The translations under genes were made by a program, and so were the position numbers. The notes under the pieces were generated by a model. It was not told the origin of the DNA. It saw only the letters and a program-made list of their open reading frames with translations, and ran no database searches. A stretch of 32,877 bases of DNA from Parasitella parasitica (taxonomy: Eukaryota; Mucoromycota; Mucoromycetes; Mucorales; Mucoraceae), in contig MU619331.1 in NCBI GenBank assembly GCA_025201805.1, positions 73,778-106,654 of the forward strand. Direction: 5' to 3'. Of this stretch, positions 1-11,060 are shown one piece after another (the first letter of the stretch is position 1; every line of letters starts with the position of its first letter).

Positions 1-2940
1 TAATATCACATATTTGCTCATAACTTGTGCTAAAATGACCTTAGAACCAAGATCTAACTTGGAAAACTTAGCATTAACTTGGCGCTATCTAGCAGCAACA
101 TTGGCATTCATGTATTTATTGGTATTTGTAAAGTTATTAGATGATATCACATATTTATATATCAGCATTGCGTATAATCGATGATAGGCTTCGATAAAGA
201 GCAGAATAAAGCCTATCTTATGCGCCATAAAATCAGGCATGATCATCGCTATTTGAGCATAACTTGGGTTTGACTGGGCGATGCTTTTAATGTTTATATA
301 TTATCTAATTGATATCCCCAGTTCTGAAACAGTAGCTTTCTAAATGGAATATATATGTTATTCTGGCTGGATGATTTTGTATAAGGGTTATGCCAGGATA
401 TGGATGGGATGGCTATTATTTTTGGTTGTTAATCAATTCTTTAATATTATAATTCTATTTGAATTATGCTCTATTGTTAGGGAATGTACTTTTTATGTTT
501 TATGCTGACTAGGTAAGTGTTATAATTGAAATGCTGTATATCTAATGTGAAGTATGTTGCTGTGGTTGTTTTTTGCTGATATCTTCGTCAAAAGTTGTTA
601 TCTTTGGATGTAGTATGTACCAATCGAAAGCTACTGAGTAGCGGAGTTTGAATCCAAGTCGTTTTTGAGTTTTAAACGGCGCTTGAAAACTCTGTATCTT
701 AATATTTGCAAGGTAATTTGAAGATCCTGGTATATCAAAAAAAGTCAGTAAAATAAATCTGCTAAAAAGCTACACTTTTATTATAGATACATCCTCTGGA
801 TGTATTTATATAAAATTACATTATGTGCTATCGTCATCATACACGACTGTAACCAAGATTTATATATAGAGTATGTGGTGTAGTAAATCTCTAATTTATT
901 TACCAGGCACGTTGGCCTTAGCCCCTTGATCTTGCTACAAGCTCTATGGCATGTTATTAATATAACACACTCTGTTTTTGGATGATTTTTGATCTAAATG
1001 AAGTTTCTTACTTAAAAAATTTGAAGCAACTTGATTGCGATGTTATTATATACTACTGCGAGCTAATTTAATTGATATTTGCCAATTGTAATTTTTGGTC
1101 ATGTAATACAGTTTAAGAATTGTTTTTTGTATCCATATAAAAGCTACATATGTCATATCTAACTTAGTCATTAATTCACGGATCATGATATTAATTGTTG
1201 GTAATTCTTTTACAAATAAGGAATAGGCTACAAGTTGTAATTGGACCTCTTGCAAGGTTCCAGGCTTATTCAAAGAATACATATAGATCAGATCGCGGGA
1301 TGTCGGGAAGACATCGTACCCAATCTTCTCTTTAATGTAAAATAGAAAGATAGGTCTGTCCTGGAAATGCTGTGATTTAATAAGGTTTGACATTTCTTGT
1401 CAAACATCAGATGTTATGTGGATTAACATTGATTGAGATATATTTTGGTATAAATAGAGATCATATCTTATGTCAATAAAAGTCTTCAGTTTTGTATCTG
1501 GTTTTATTCAGAAAAGTCTTATTACTTTATACAAATCATATTTACATAACATTACGCTGCGCCCTTTGACACTGGCACAACATTGTTTCTGTGAAAAGTG
1601 TGAAAATACTTTTTAAAACTGTTATTTTTTGTATGAAGATCATCAAAGTTTCATTTAAAAACTTTCTTTTATACTACTTTCTCAAGGATAAATGATTACG
1701 GATATGAAACTAAATTATAGTGGATTATTCATCAAAGACATCTTGGCAGCAAGGATTGAGAAGAGAGAACCAATGGCAGATTTGAAAAGTATGAGGTTTG
1801 CTTCTATTTGTTCTTGATAAGGATTACGAATTCTTGAATCCGTCCTAGCTTGGTTTTTATGATTGTGATCTTTGTAAAATATTCCTGAATAATTTGAAGT
1901 TCATAATTTTATTCACGGAGATTCTTTTTATGTGATAGCTCAGTTAACTGATCTATAACAGAAAGAGGTGGAGAGGAGAGTTTTTGTTTTTGGGATTATG
2001 ATAAATTTGATAGAGCACTGTGTGTCATAAGATTGACAGCTTTTATTGTAAATTTGTAGTTCCTCAAAACAAAGGAAGCTAATGTGTTCTTTCAAAATCC
2101 TTAAATTTCTATTTTAAAAAAGATGTATTAATAGAATACAATGTTATATATTATCATAAACTGAGCTATCACATTAGTATCTCCGTTGAAAATAATATTA
2201 TGACGATCAAGTTCAAATTTTTCAGGAACATTGAGCACCTATTTAGACCAAGCTAATGCGGGTTTAAGGATAGTAATTTACTGTCAAGAATAAATAGAAG
2301 CAGCTCCAGCACTCATCAAATCTGTCACCGATTCTCTATTTCTCAACCCTTGCTGCCACGAAGAAGTCCATGATAAATAGTCCACTACAAGTTAGGTTTA
2401 CATCTATAATTATTTATCCTAGGAAAACTAGTATAAAAGATACTTCAGTTTTTAGAGAGCTGCATAGTAAACTAACCGAGGTAATTCAACGTGTCATTTC
2501 TTCTCTGTGGGCATTTGCCCACTAATTGTATATCGAGATTTTTGATAAGCGATATCTACGACTTCAAGTCTTATGATGTGGTATATGTCAATTCATTTAC
2601 ATATTGTTGTAGTTTCTTCATTTCGTTGTCGAATAATGACATGGTGGTGTACTCGGGTATTTTCATGTAGAAGGAATCTGTCTTCATCTGAACTGTACTT
2701 ATAGAGCAATTGAGACGTGAAGAATATGTATTCAACTTAATACATCAAAATTCGAACCTCTGAAAACTTGACAGCAGCCTGTAGCAACAATAATGCTATG
2801 ATTGGATCAGAAGATTGATGAAATACGCGATAATGTTTACGTTACACTATCAAATCTTCATTCTTGCTTTCCAAAATCAAAAGGGTTTTAAGCTGCGGAA
2901 AAAACTTTTTTTTTTATTGTTCCTTTTTCGATTCTTCAAA
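1..2940. other. AT-rich gene-poor region upstream of REV3
   Basis: No convincing gene is seen in this stretch of nearly 3 kb. The longest open frame is 115 codons on the minus strand at 1046-1393. It has no family I recognise, no obvious splice partners and an AT-driven composition, so I do not call it a gene. The region holds the large inverted repeat at 1658-2455 and a short perfect palindrome at 2507-2522. The last few hundred bases before 2941 should contain the REV3 promoter and 5' leader, but I see no clear TATA box. Confidence 0.6.
1658..2455. repeat. Large imperfect inverted repeat (foldback), arms about 300 bp
   Basis: The sequence from about 1658 to 1960 reappears as an imperfect reverse complement at about 2145-2455, around a single centre near 2051. 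Matching blocks include CTTTTATACTA at 1666-1676 with its complement at 2429-2439, GGCAGCAAGGATTGAGAA at 1745-1762 with a one-mismatch complement at 2340-2357, and TGTGATAGCTCAG at 1931-1943 with its exact complement at 2161-2173. Coordinate sums of paired blocks stay constant (4102-4105), so this is one continuous palindrome with few indels. The spacer is about 185 bp. No transposase frame lies inside. It could be a foldback/MITE-like element or a tail-to-tail duplication that has decayed. Confidence 0.8.
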
Positions 2941-5900
2941 ATGACAATATCCATTAGAATTGTCAATTTGGACCACTATATGGCCGAACCAGGACCACTG
3001 GACCGCTCATATACTCCTTTTAGTGATAAGAGATTGCCCAAAGTGCCTGTTTTGCGAGTCTTTGGGTCAACCATGGCTGGACAAAAGGTCTGCCTACACA
3101 TTCATCAGGTTATATCAGATTGGAAGACAGGGAAAATGAAGGACAATTGTTAACCATACGTATAGGTGTTCCCCTATTTCTTTGTACCATACGATATACC
3201 AGTTGAACATACCACAGATCAAGAGATTCAGAAAGGCATTTTCCAATTTGGCACCAGTTTGAACGAGGCAATGGATCTGGCAAAACCGCAAAAAGAGAAA
3301 AACCATCACATAGCAGCTATTGTGCTAGTCAAAGGCGTACCATTCTATGGCTATTATGTTGGGTACAAAACTTACCTCAAAATCTACATGATAAATCCTT
3401 GCGAAAAGCATCAGATGTTGGAGATACTGCAGTCAGGGGCGATCCAGAATATTTCATTTCAACCACATGAAGCGCATTTGAACTTTGAACTTCAATTCTT
3501 GATGGATCATAATTTGTATGGTATGGATTGGATCCACATTGAGCAGCATAATGTATCACCTTCCTTTAAAGTTCAATTTCGCTTACCCATGTTGAATGAA
3601 CCAAAAGCCAATTTCCATAATTCTCAATCTTCTAGTGATATCACTACATCCTCTAATTGTCCAATTAGCTTAAAATCACCTCAACAAGAGAATATCTATA
3701 CGTCAAAAACCGTTCCACTTGATCTTCAGTCTGATGCTGTGCCTAAAAGCAGTTATTGTGAGCTTGAGTTAGACATAACCGGAATGTCCATCTTGAACAG
3801 ACACGATCTTAAAGAAAGAAATATACATACAAGTCTAAGACGAGAGAAAATAGTTCAAGCAGCAGCTTTAAGCCATCCTGCAGAGGAATCAAAGAAAAAG
3901 CTTGTGAAGTCCTTGGAAAGTATTTGGGTGGATGAGGCAAACCGACGTCAATCAAGGGGAATTAGAGAACCAATTCCATCTGTTACACAATTGGATGAGC
4001 GAGAACCTCGAAAACCATGGTTGGCAGAACCAGAACTTCGACGATTGATGGAGAAGATGATGACAGGACACACTTTTGATGAGGCATCAGAAACACAACA
4101 GCCATCCATCTTAATGCCTCGATTAATGACAGTGCTAGAAGCAATTGAAGCTCTGTATCCTGATGAATACTTTGAATGCCGGAAGAGTCGGCTTGTATCA
4201 GAAAATCCTGTATCATCCACCGTGGAAGAGCAAATCACACTTGAATTTACCTCTTCTCCTACCAACCGTGCTCAAAACACTCCTGCTAATACACCACCAT
4301 CTCGTATCCTCTCTAGCAACCCGACTCATTTCAACGTATCAGCTACTCCCTCACGATATCGTTCATTAGGCGTACAGTCTCAATTAAACACATCAATAAT
4401 CCATTCATTTATAGAAGACGCCAACTCCTCATTTCATCAAGAGGACGAGGACGAGGACGAGGACGAACTTCTACATGGCGGCGAAGCGAACAATGCTGAT
4501 GATGCTGTAGAAGGAGGGGGCGAGGACGAATTCGAGTTTAGCAATGAGGATAATCTACGAAATAGCGACATTACTCGGTGGCTGGAGGAAACAGACAGAG
4601 AGGAAGCCAAAGCAAGATTGAAGAGACGCAAAACTCAAGTGATAGCATATGAAGGCGATGAATCCATCACTTATGAACCGAGAAGGTTAGATTTTAGAGC
4701 CGAAGCAGACAGAATAGACACTATTTTACAAACAGAGCCTGTTCGTAAGACTAGAAAAGATGTGCTGGATTTTGCAGAGGAAAATGACGAAGACGAAGAA
4801 AGGGAACCCATACAAACACCTTTTACTATAAGTGATATTCCACCAGAGCCAATGTAAATTATTGGAGACTACCATATACAGGATATGCCGAAATAACACT
4901 TATTTAGGCCCCGTGTCAAGAGAAACCGACACAAAAGAAATATAGATCAATTAGACGGATCTGGTGATAAAGAAAGGAGCAAGAAACAGTTAAAAACACC
5001 TGCTGAACGTTGGGAAGATGAAAAAAGGTTGCTCAAGAAGATATGGCAAAAGAAGAATGCTGTACAAAAATTTTATAGAAAGGAAGAGAAGCGGGGTGTG
5101 TCTGCTCCGCCTACAATAGGTGATGAATTGACGGAGAAATCTAGTGATTTACCAAGGGCAAAGAGCGCTGAAAATTTGCATCCAAAGGGCTTTCAAAGAG
5201 TGGTGGTCAAGATTCCTAAATACATCCCCAAAAAGAGAAAAAAGCCGATACAAAAATTGCAGGATACATCAACAGAAATATCTTCACCTAAGGATTTGAT
5301 CACTGCTGCAGCTGAAAGTGGCGAAACAAATAGCAGAGACATCAAGCATGACGATTTGCTAGAGACAGATCAATTTGAAAGTATAAGTAGACAAGGCACG
5401 ACAAGTAGTTATCCCATTAAGGCAGCTGACGAGATTTCGATATCACAAGGTTTTTTATGCTTTTCTGATCAAAACAAATTCTTTGTTAAAGACACACCTA
5501 TTACTTCACACTCACCAGTATTTGACATATCTCATGATCCAACCATCCAGACACAAATTTGGAAAGAAATGTATGCAAATGTTGAACCAAAAGAAATTAT
5601 GCAAGCTCTCGAATCTGATACAAACCACGCAAAGCAGGAAACAAAAGAGTTCACTTATCGCCCAGTCCCACCAAGAATACATCAAGAAAATCTTCCCAAA
5701 GAGAGTGTTGTTTATCAGGAACCATTCTATAGCAATCCATCAGATGTACCTCGTTTTCCTACAGTTTTTGCTGAAAAAGAATTCAAGCTACCTACTGTTG
5801 GCCTCCCTGCACTAAAAGAATTCAAAAGTGTGTATGGTAACGGGAGTGCAATCATCTCAAAGGAGCAGGTAACTATCAAAAGTTGGACTCCAAGCAGTAA

Positions 5901-8900
5901 CCCTCCTTCTTTTACGCAAGTTCAAGATTGGGTGAAAACTGAAGCTTTTAAGAAATCCAATAAAACTATGAAGAAAGGAAGCAAGACTCAGTTGAACCAA
6001 CCTACCTTGGACAATACCTTCAACTTCAAATTTAGCGCTAGTAAGCCCATATCAAAAGTCAAACGTATTCGAGATTACGTTGATTATTTCAGTTTGGAAA
6101 TACATGTCAATACCAGAGATCAACTACTACCTGATCCACAACACGATGCTGTTCAGCTTGCATTTTGGTGCTTGCAAACTGAGGATTTGCGGATACCTTC
6201 AAATGGATATCAAGAGGGTTTTTATATTGGTGTAATTGCAACGAAAGATTTTGACACTTCTAGAATTGGCATATGTAATTCTCGCCTTGCGGTGGATTAT
6301 GCCGAAACAGAAGAGCAGCTGTTTAGTCTGTTGATTGAGAGGATCAGGTATTATGATCCTGATATGCTGGTAGGATACGAGGTTCAGAATGCTTCTTGGG
6401 GCTATTTGATAGAAAGAGGTGCACAATTAGGGTACCATCTCTTGGATGAATTATCAAGGGTTATTACTACTTCAGGGTCAATCAAGCGGGATCAATGGGG
6501 CTACCAAAAAGCATCCGTTTACAAAGTACCCGGAAGACATGTGCTCAATGTATGGCGGCTTATGAGAAGCGAATTGACACTTTCCAGTTACACATTTGAA
6601 AATGTCGCATATAACTTGTTGCATGATAGAGTACCTCATTACTCGCACGCTACTTTAACAGATTGGTACACGAAGGGCCCTGCTGTGCTCAAGTACCGTT
6701 TATTCAAGTACTATATGAAACGAGTGCAACTTAATCTGGACATGCTTGATGCGTCACAAGTAGTTAGTCGAACATGTGAATCCGCTAGAGTGTATGGAAT
6801 TGATTTCTACGCTGTTATTTCTAGAGGATCACAATACAATGTGGAATCTATCATGTTTCGTATCGCAAAACCCGAAAATTACGTATTGATCACTCCTAGT
6901 CGTTCGCAAGTTGCCTCACAAAGATCACTCGAGGTTTTACCCCTGATTATGGAACCACTTTCACAGTTTTACAGTAGTCCCATAGTAGTATTGGACTTTC
7001 AAAGCCTATATCCATCCATCATGATTGCATACAACTATTGGTAGGCTTGTTGCTGCGCGATTGTATCAAGACTTTGCTTACTTTTAAATTATTTTAGCTA
7101 CTCTACATGTTTGGGAAGAATTCGGAAGCCTGATGAAACTTCGAGATTCGGTGTATTGCCATCATTTGAGCCTGATGACGGTCTCTTGGATACTTTAAAA
7201 GACTACATCAATGGTAATTGCTTTTGCTGCATACTTATATAAATATTCTAACATCCAGATAATAGTGTCTCCAAACGGAATCATGTTTGTCAAGCCTGAA
7301 GTTCGAAAGAGTTTGTTGGCCAAAATGTTGTCAGAGTTACTGGATACAAGAGTGATGATTAAGAGAGCCATGAAAGATTACAAGGAAGACTCAGTAAGTA
7401 ATGAGAGTATTATGGAGATACCTCATGGCTGACGGTTTAAATACCATTTAGGGTCTTCTTCGTATGCTTGATGCCAAACAGTTGACGTTAAAACTTCTTG
7501 CCAATGTCACTTATGGATATACGTCTGCCTCATTTTCTGGCAGAATGCCATCAGTGGAGATTGCAGACAGTATTGTGGCAAGCGGACGAGAAACATTAGA
7601 AAGAGTAAGAGGCTTTCATCAACCCTTTTTTATATATAATAACACTTGATCGATAGTCTATCAACTTGATTAATGAAACAAAGAAATGGGGAGCCCGCGT
7701 GGTATATGGCGATACGGATAGCATGTTTATTTATTTACCCGGCAAAACGAAGGATGAAGCATTTATATTGGGAAACGAAATTGCTGAGACGGTTACAAAA
7801 ATGAACCCTGCTCCTGTCAAGCTAAAGTTTGAAAAAGTGTATCATCCAACAGTCCTTTTAGCAAAGAAAAGATACGTTGGCTTCAAGTATGAAAACTCCT
7901 GTGATCAAGAACCTGTATTTGAAGCCAAAGGAATTGAAACTGTAAGAAGAGATGGCACTGCAGCCACACAAAAAGTTCTTGAATCGTGTTTAAAGTAACA
8001 TATCATTTACATATGAAAATATTGTATACACTAAATTTCTGGTTCCTTTCAGAATACTCTTCCGAACTCAAGACATGTCAGAATTGAAAGCCTTTTTATA
8101 CAATCAATGGACAAAGATATTGTCAAATCGAGTCTTGCTTCAAGATTTCATTATTTCAAAAGAAGTTAGAATGGGCACTTATTCAAGCAGAGGCGGTCCC
8201 AATGGTGCAATGATTGCTCAAGCACAAATGGACATAGATCCAAGAGCGGAGCCTCAGTACGGTGAACGAGTGCCTTACGTTGTAGTCTATCGCGGCCCTC
8301 ATGCAAAGCTTAAAGACAAAGTAGTTCGACCCGAAGAACTACTCAATGACAGGTTGGTTTACGCAAGAGTTGAATAGTGATTGTGTTAATCTTGTGGTGA
8401 ACGATAGCTCCTTAAGACTGGATGCTGAATATTATATTCGGAAGCAAATCATTCCACCCTTGAGTCGAATATTTAATTTGATGGGCGTTGGTAATTGCTG
8501 GATTGAAAGTGATATTTACGATACTAATAAGCGTTGGACCAGATATACTCTCAATGTATGAAGCAATGCCTCGTTCACTGAAAGTAGCAGCGATGAAGTC
8601 AGCTCTAAACACTGCGCATCAAGCCAAGAGCTTGACAAGAATTGATCAGTATTATTCAAGTTCTTATTGCGTTGTGTGTCGCAAATTAGCGGATCAAGGT
8701 ACTGTATCTATCTTTTTATGTCATAGATTGGCTGAATTGAATTCTTTTGATATAATTTGTACATTCAGTTCTTTGTGAGCAGTGTAAGAATGATGCTGGC
8801 AGTACAGTATTTACGTTGCTATCAAGACAGCAGATGTCGCAGGACAAGTTTAGAAAACTACTACAAGCTTGTCAAGATTGCTCAAAAGTATCCCCTCTGG

Positions 8901-9061
8901 ATGCCATGGTAGTGGTAGATGAAGAACTGCAGTATGCCGATATTCCTTGCGATTCTTTGGATTGTCCTATTTTCTATAAACGTCTTAAAGCAAAGGAAGA
9001 TGTCAGGGTAACTGACACTTACAATACCCTAATACAAGATTTAAATGACTCTCAAAACTAA
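2941..9061 (+). CDS. REV3: DNA polymerase zeta catalytic subunit Rev3 (11 exons)
   Basis: Catalytic subunit of the translesion polymerase zeta (works with Rev7/Rev1 in the nucleus). Exons: 2941-3108, 3166-4853, 4908-7040, 7098-7213, 7266-7393, 7452-7604, 7657-7994, 8053-8352, 8408-8490, 8543-8698, 8769-9061; ten introns of 52-70 nt; 1851 aa, between yeast (about 1500) and human (about 3100) lengths. The N-terminal Rev3 module starts MTISIRIVNLDHYMAEPGP. A low-complexity acidic stretch lies near 4437-4560. Family-B motifs follow: DFQSLYPS (about 1315-1322), KLLANVTYGYTS (about 1425-1436) and YGDTDS (about 1479-1484). The C-terminal cysteines C1745/C1748/C1757/C1760 (CysA, zinc) and C1789/C1792/C1815/C1820 (CysB, the Fe-S site that recruits accessory subunits) are intact. 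The exonuclease-like fold lacks the catalytic acids, as is normal for Rev3. An in-frame ATG at 2815 would add 42 residues; 2941 fits the family start better. Confidence 0.96.
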
Positions 9062-9405
9062 CATTGTTACAAAATCCCGTATCCCTCTTGCAACACATAA
9101 GCAAACATGATAATGGTGCGCACTTATCCGCCCCCACTCTACAAGCTCATTTAAAACACTGTATATGTATATGCATATACTATATACCAATGATTAATAC
9201 TTTTATTTTGCTAGCGAAATTGACCTCAAAATGTATTCAATCACATACACACGATTCCATAACCATAAACAATAAAAAAGCCAAAACAACAATTGCTTTT
9301 AATAATGTCGATCGATGTCTCGTACATTTGCTTAAATGTGTCGATTATTTATTGAAATATCTGGTCGAATTTTTGGTGTATGTAAGGAAAGAGTCGTTAA
9401 ATAAT
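9062..9405. other. Convergent 3' intergenic region between REV3 and ATP15
   Basis: Both neighbours end here (REV3 from the left, the epsilon-subunit gene from the right), so this 344-bp AT-rich stretch should hold both 3' UTRs. AATAAA occurs at 9271 on the plus strand and is a candidate REV3 polyadenylation signal. No gene seen. Confidence 0.5.
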
Positions 9406-9724
9406 CTAGTTCTTGGGAGGAACGACGAATTTCTACTTTGGAGATTAGCATTTTACAATTTATGGTTTTATCCACCCAAAGTACTTACTTGTTCCTTTTG
9501 AACACCATTCTCCCACTTGGCAAACTTAAGGTTGTTTTGGTCGCGGCGAAGGGCAACAGCACGAACATCATCTTTCAAGGAGTTACGGACGGCACGAGCA
9601 CAGATGTTGGCATATTGAAGGTAGCTAATTTGAAAAGAGAGTTTGATTGCACTAAATTAATAATTGTAGATGTTGAAATAACGAGCTATACATACGTAAT
9701 ACCGGCGGCTTTCCAGGCAGACAT
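9406..9724 (-). CDS. ATP15: Mitochondrial ATP synthase F1 subunit epsilon
   Basis: Small subunit of the mitochondrial F1 central stalk, packing against gamma and delta. Exons on the minus strand: 9724-9696 (29 nt), 9624-9489 (136 nt), 9432-9406 (27 nt); introns of 71 and 56 nt. The 63-residue product begins MSAWKAAGITYLQYANICAR, the near-universal eukaryotic epsilon signature, continues with a basic AVRNSLKD-type segment and ends VVPPKN. Length is normal for the family. Two of its three coding exons are under 30 nt, which is why no long open frame marks the gene. No cleavable presequence is expected. An alternative acceptor four bases upstream of 9432 would shift the frame and lose the conserved tail, so I chose the one giving KFVVPPKN. 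Confidence 0.9.
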
Positions 9725-10122
9725 TTTATATTTGAACTGTTGTAAAAGTAAAAGGTGAAGAAAGTGGTTTGGACACCTGGATATTGTTTTCTTTTATTAC
9801 GGGGTTGTATTCAAAAAAAAGAGGACAGGGCTTTTTTTATTTTGGCAACCTTGTTGCCTGGCCTAATCTTTGTTGCCGGGCCACTAGGAAAGTAGAAGAT
9901 GCTGCTACATATGATGACGTTTAAATTAGAAGCTCACTGAAACGTGTTCAATTTTATTATTATGATCTTTGAGCAAAAAGATATTATAGAGAGAAATAAG
10001 ATTATATAAAATGAAAGCTAAAAGAAAATATATTTTGATTATATGCTTATTTATATTCAACTGGATTCTTTCTTTCATTAATTTTTCTTTGAAGCAAGTT
10101 TATCACAAAAAAAAAAGTAAAT
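9725..10122. other. Intergenic: ATP15 promoter side and 3' end of the CNBP-like gene
   Basis: 398 bp between two minus-strand genes. It should hold the promoter of the epsilon-subunit gene (immediately above 9724) and the 3' UTR of the zinc-knuckle gene. The only structured element I see is the GGCAAC palindrome with flanking direct repeats at 9844-9882. Confidence 0.45.
9844..9882. promoter_or_regulatory. Palindrome GGCAAC-CTT-GTTGCC plus TTGTTGCCNGGCC direct repeat
   Basis: A perfect 6-bp inverted repeat with a 3-nt spacer (9844-9858). Its right arm is the start of TTGTTGCCTGGCC, which recurs as TTGTTGCCGGGCC ending at 9882. It lies about 120 bp upstream of the ATP15 start codon, in a locally GC-rich patch inside AT-rich DNA. 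The half-site GTTGCC resembles RFX-type half sites, but the factor is inference. Confidence 0.35.
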
Positions 10123-11060
10123 TTACTCCTGTTCAGGACAATCTCTGGCCTATATTTGAAGAAGCATTAGTCAAGAATATTCAAACTTACAGAAAAATAT
10201 GGAAAGAAATGCTTACAATATGGCCAGATTGTTGACACTTGTAGCAAGTCTTAGGTTGAGGAGGTTGATCGCAATCTCTAGAGATGTGACCAGAATTACC
10301 ACAGTTGAAACACTTTTGTGCGCCACTTTGAGAACAATTACGGCTTATATGGCCAGTTTGACCACATTTGTAGCATTCGCTGTTGTCATTGCCTCTGTAT
10401 CCACCGTAATTACTTTCGGGACAATTGCGAGATATATGACCAGACTTTTTACAGTTGTAACAAGTAGGACCATCGTCGGGTGACTCAGGGCAATCACGAG
10501 AAATATGGCCAGTTTTTTGACACTTGTAACAGGTCTTTGCAGCACGAGGCTCAGAACTAAGAGAGTATAATTTTGAATATTTGACATTCCACAAAACCTC
10601 ACGAGTCAAAACTTACCAGTCCTTGGACAAATGGCCGGTTTCTTGACAGTTGTAGCTACATGGAAACTTCAAGGTTAGGAAATTTGTATTCAATTAATCA
10701 ATTAACTTTTATAAAACTGACTCACCAGACAGACTCAGACTTGGTGCAATCTTTTGCTTGATGATCAGCTGTTGTGCATAAAAAAAGATGTGAGCATTCA
10801 AAAATTGACAAAAAAGACATGTATGTAAAGCACACTCCTCTCTTCATTTTTTTATTGTATTGACAGGCAATAAATAATTAAAAAAAAGGAGGCAAGCCAG
10901 ACAGTAGTTAATGACGACAAGTGAGGCAGTCAGTTGATCAGTGCAAAAAGCGCGTTGAATTCACATTTCCCTGCTCTACCCCACTCGCAAGAATCAACAA
11001 ATGTTAGTAAAAATTGGGTTTCTACTTGCATTCACCACACTTGAAGCAAATACGATTCAT
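10123..11060 (-). CDS. GIS2: CNBP/Gis2-type protein with seven CCHC zinc knuckles
   Basis: Cytoplasmic/nuclear single-stranded nucleic-acid-binding protein of the CNBP (vertebrate), Gis2 (budding yeast) and Byr3 (fission yeast) family, which binds mRNA and modulates translation. Minus-strand exons: 11060-11030, 10768-10726, 10655-10617, 10556-10217, 10149-10123; 159 aa. Seven C-X2-C-X4-H-X4-C knuckles are seen in order, starting CFKCGESDHQAKDC and [14 protein letters not shown] and ending [14 protein letters not shown]; seven is the family number. A short Gly/Asn/Tyr linker lies between knuckles 4 and 5. Intron 1 (10769-11029, 261 nt) has a GC donor in the consensus GCAAGT context. Only this donor keeps the spacing of the first knuckle: GT sites nearby delete two residues or create a stop. 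Remaining introns are 60-70 nt. The first knuckle has Asp before its His where Gly is usual. Confidence 0.9.

Noticed and set aside
615-660. tRNA-like string (hairpin GCTACTGAGTAGC followed by a GTTTGAATCC-like T-loop)
   Set aside because: No acceptor-stem pairing or anticodon arm at the right spacing.
1046-1393. 115-codon minus-strand frame
   Set aside because: AT-driven composition, no family resemblance and no splice partners; probably chance or a relic.
2815-2940. In-frame 42-codon extension of REV3
   Set aside because: The stretch is hydrophobic/AT-driven and lies before the family's conserved start, so the ATG at 2941 is preferred, though not proven.
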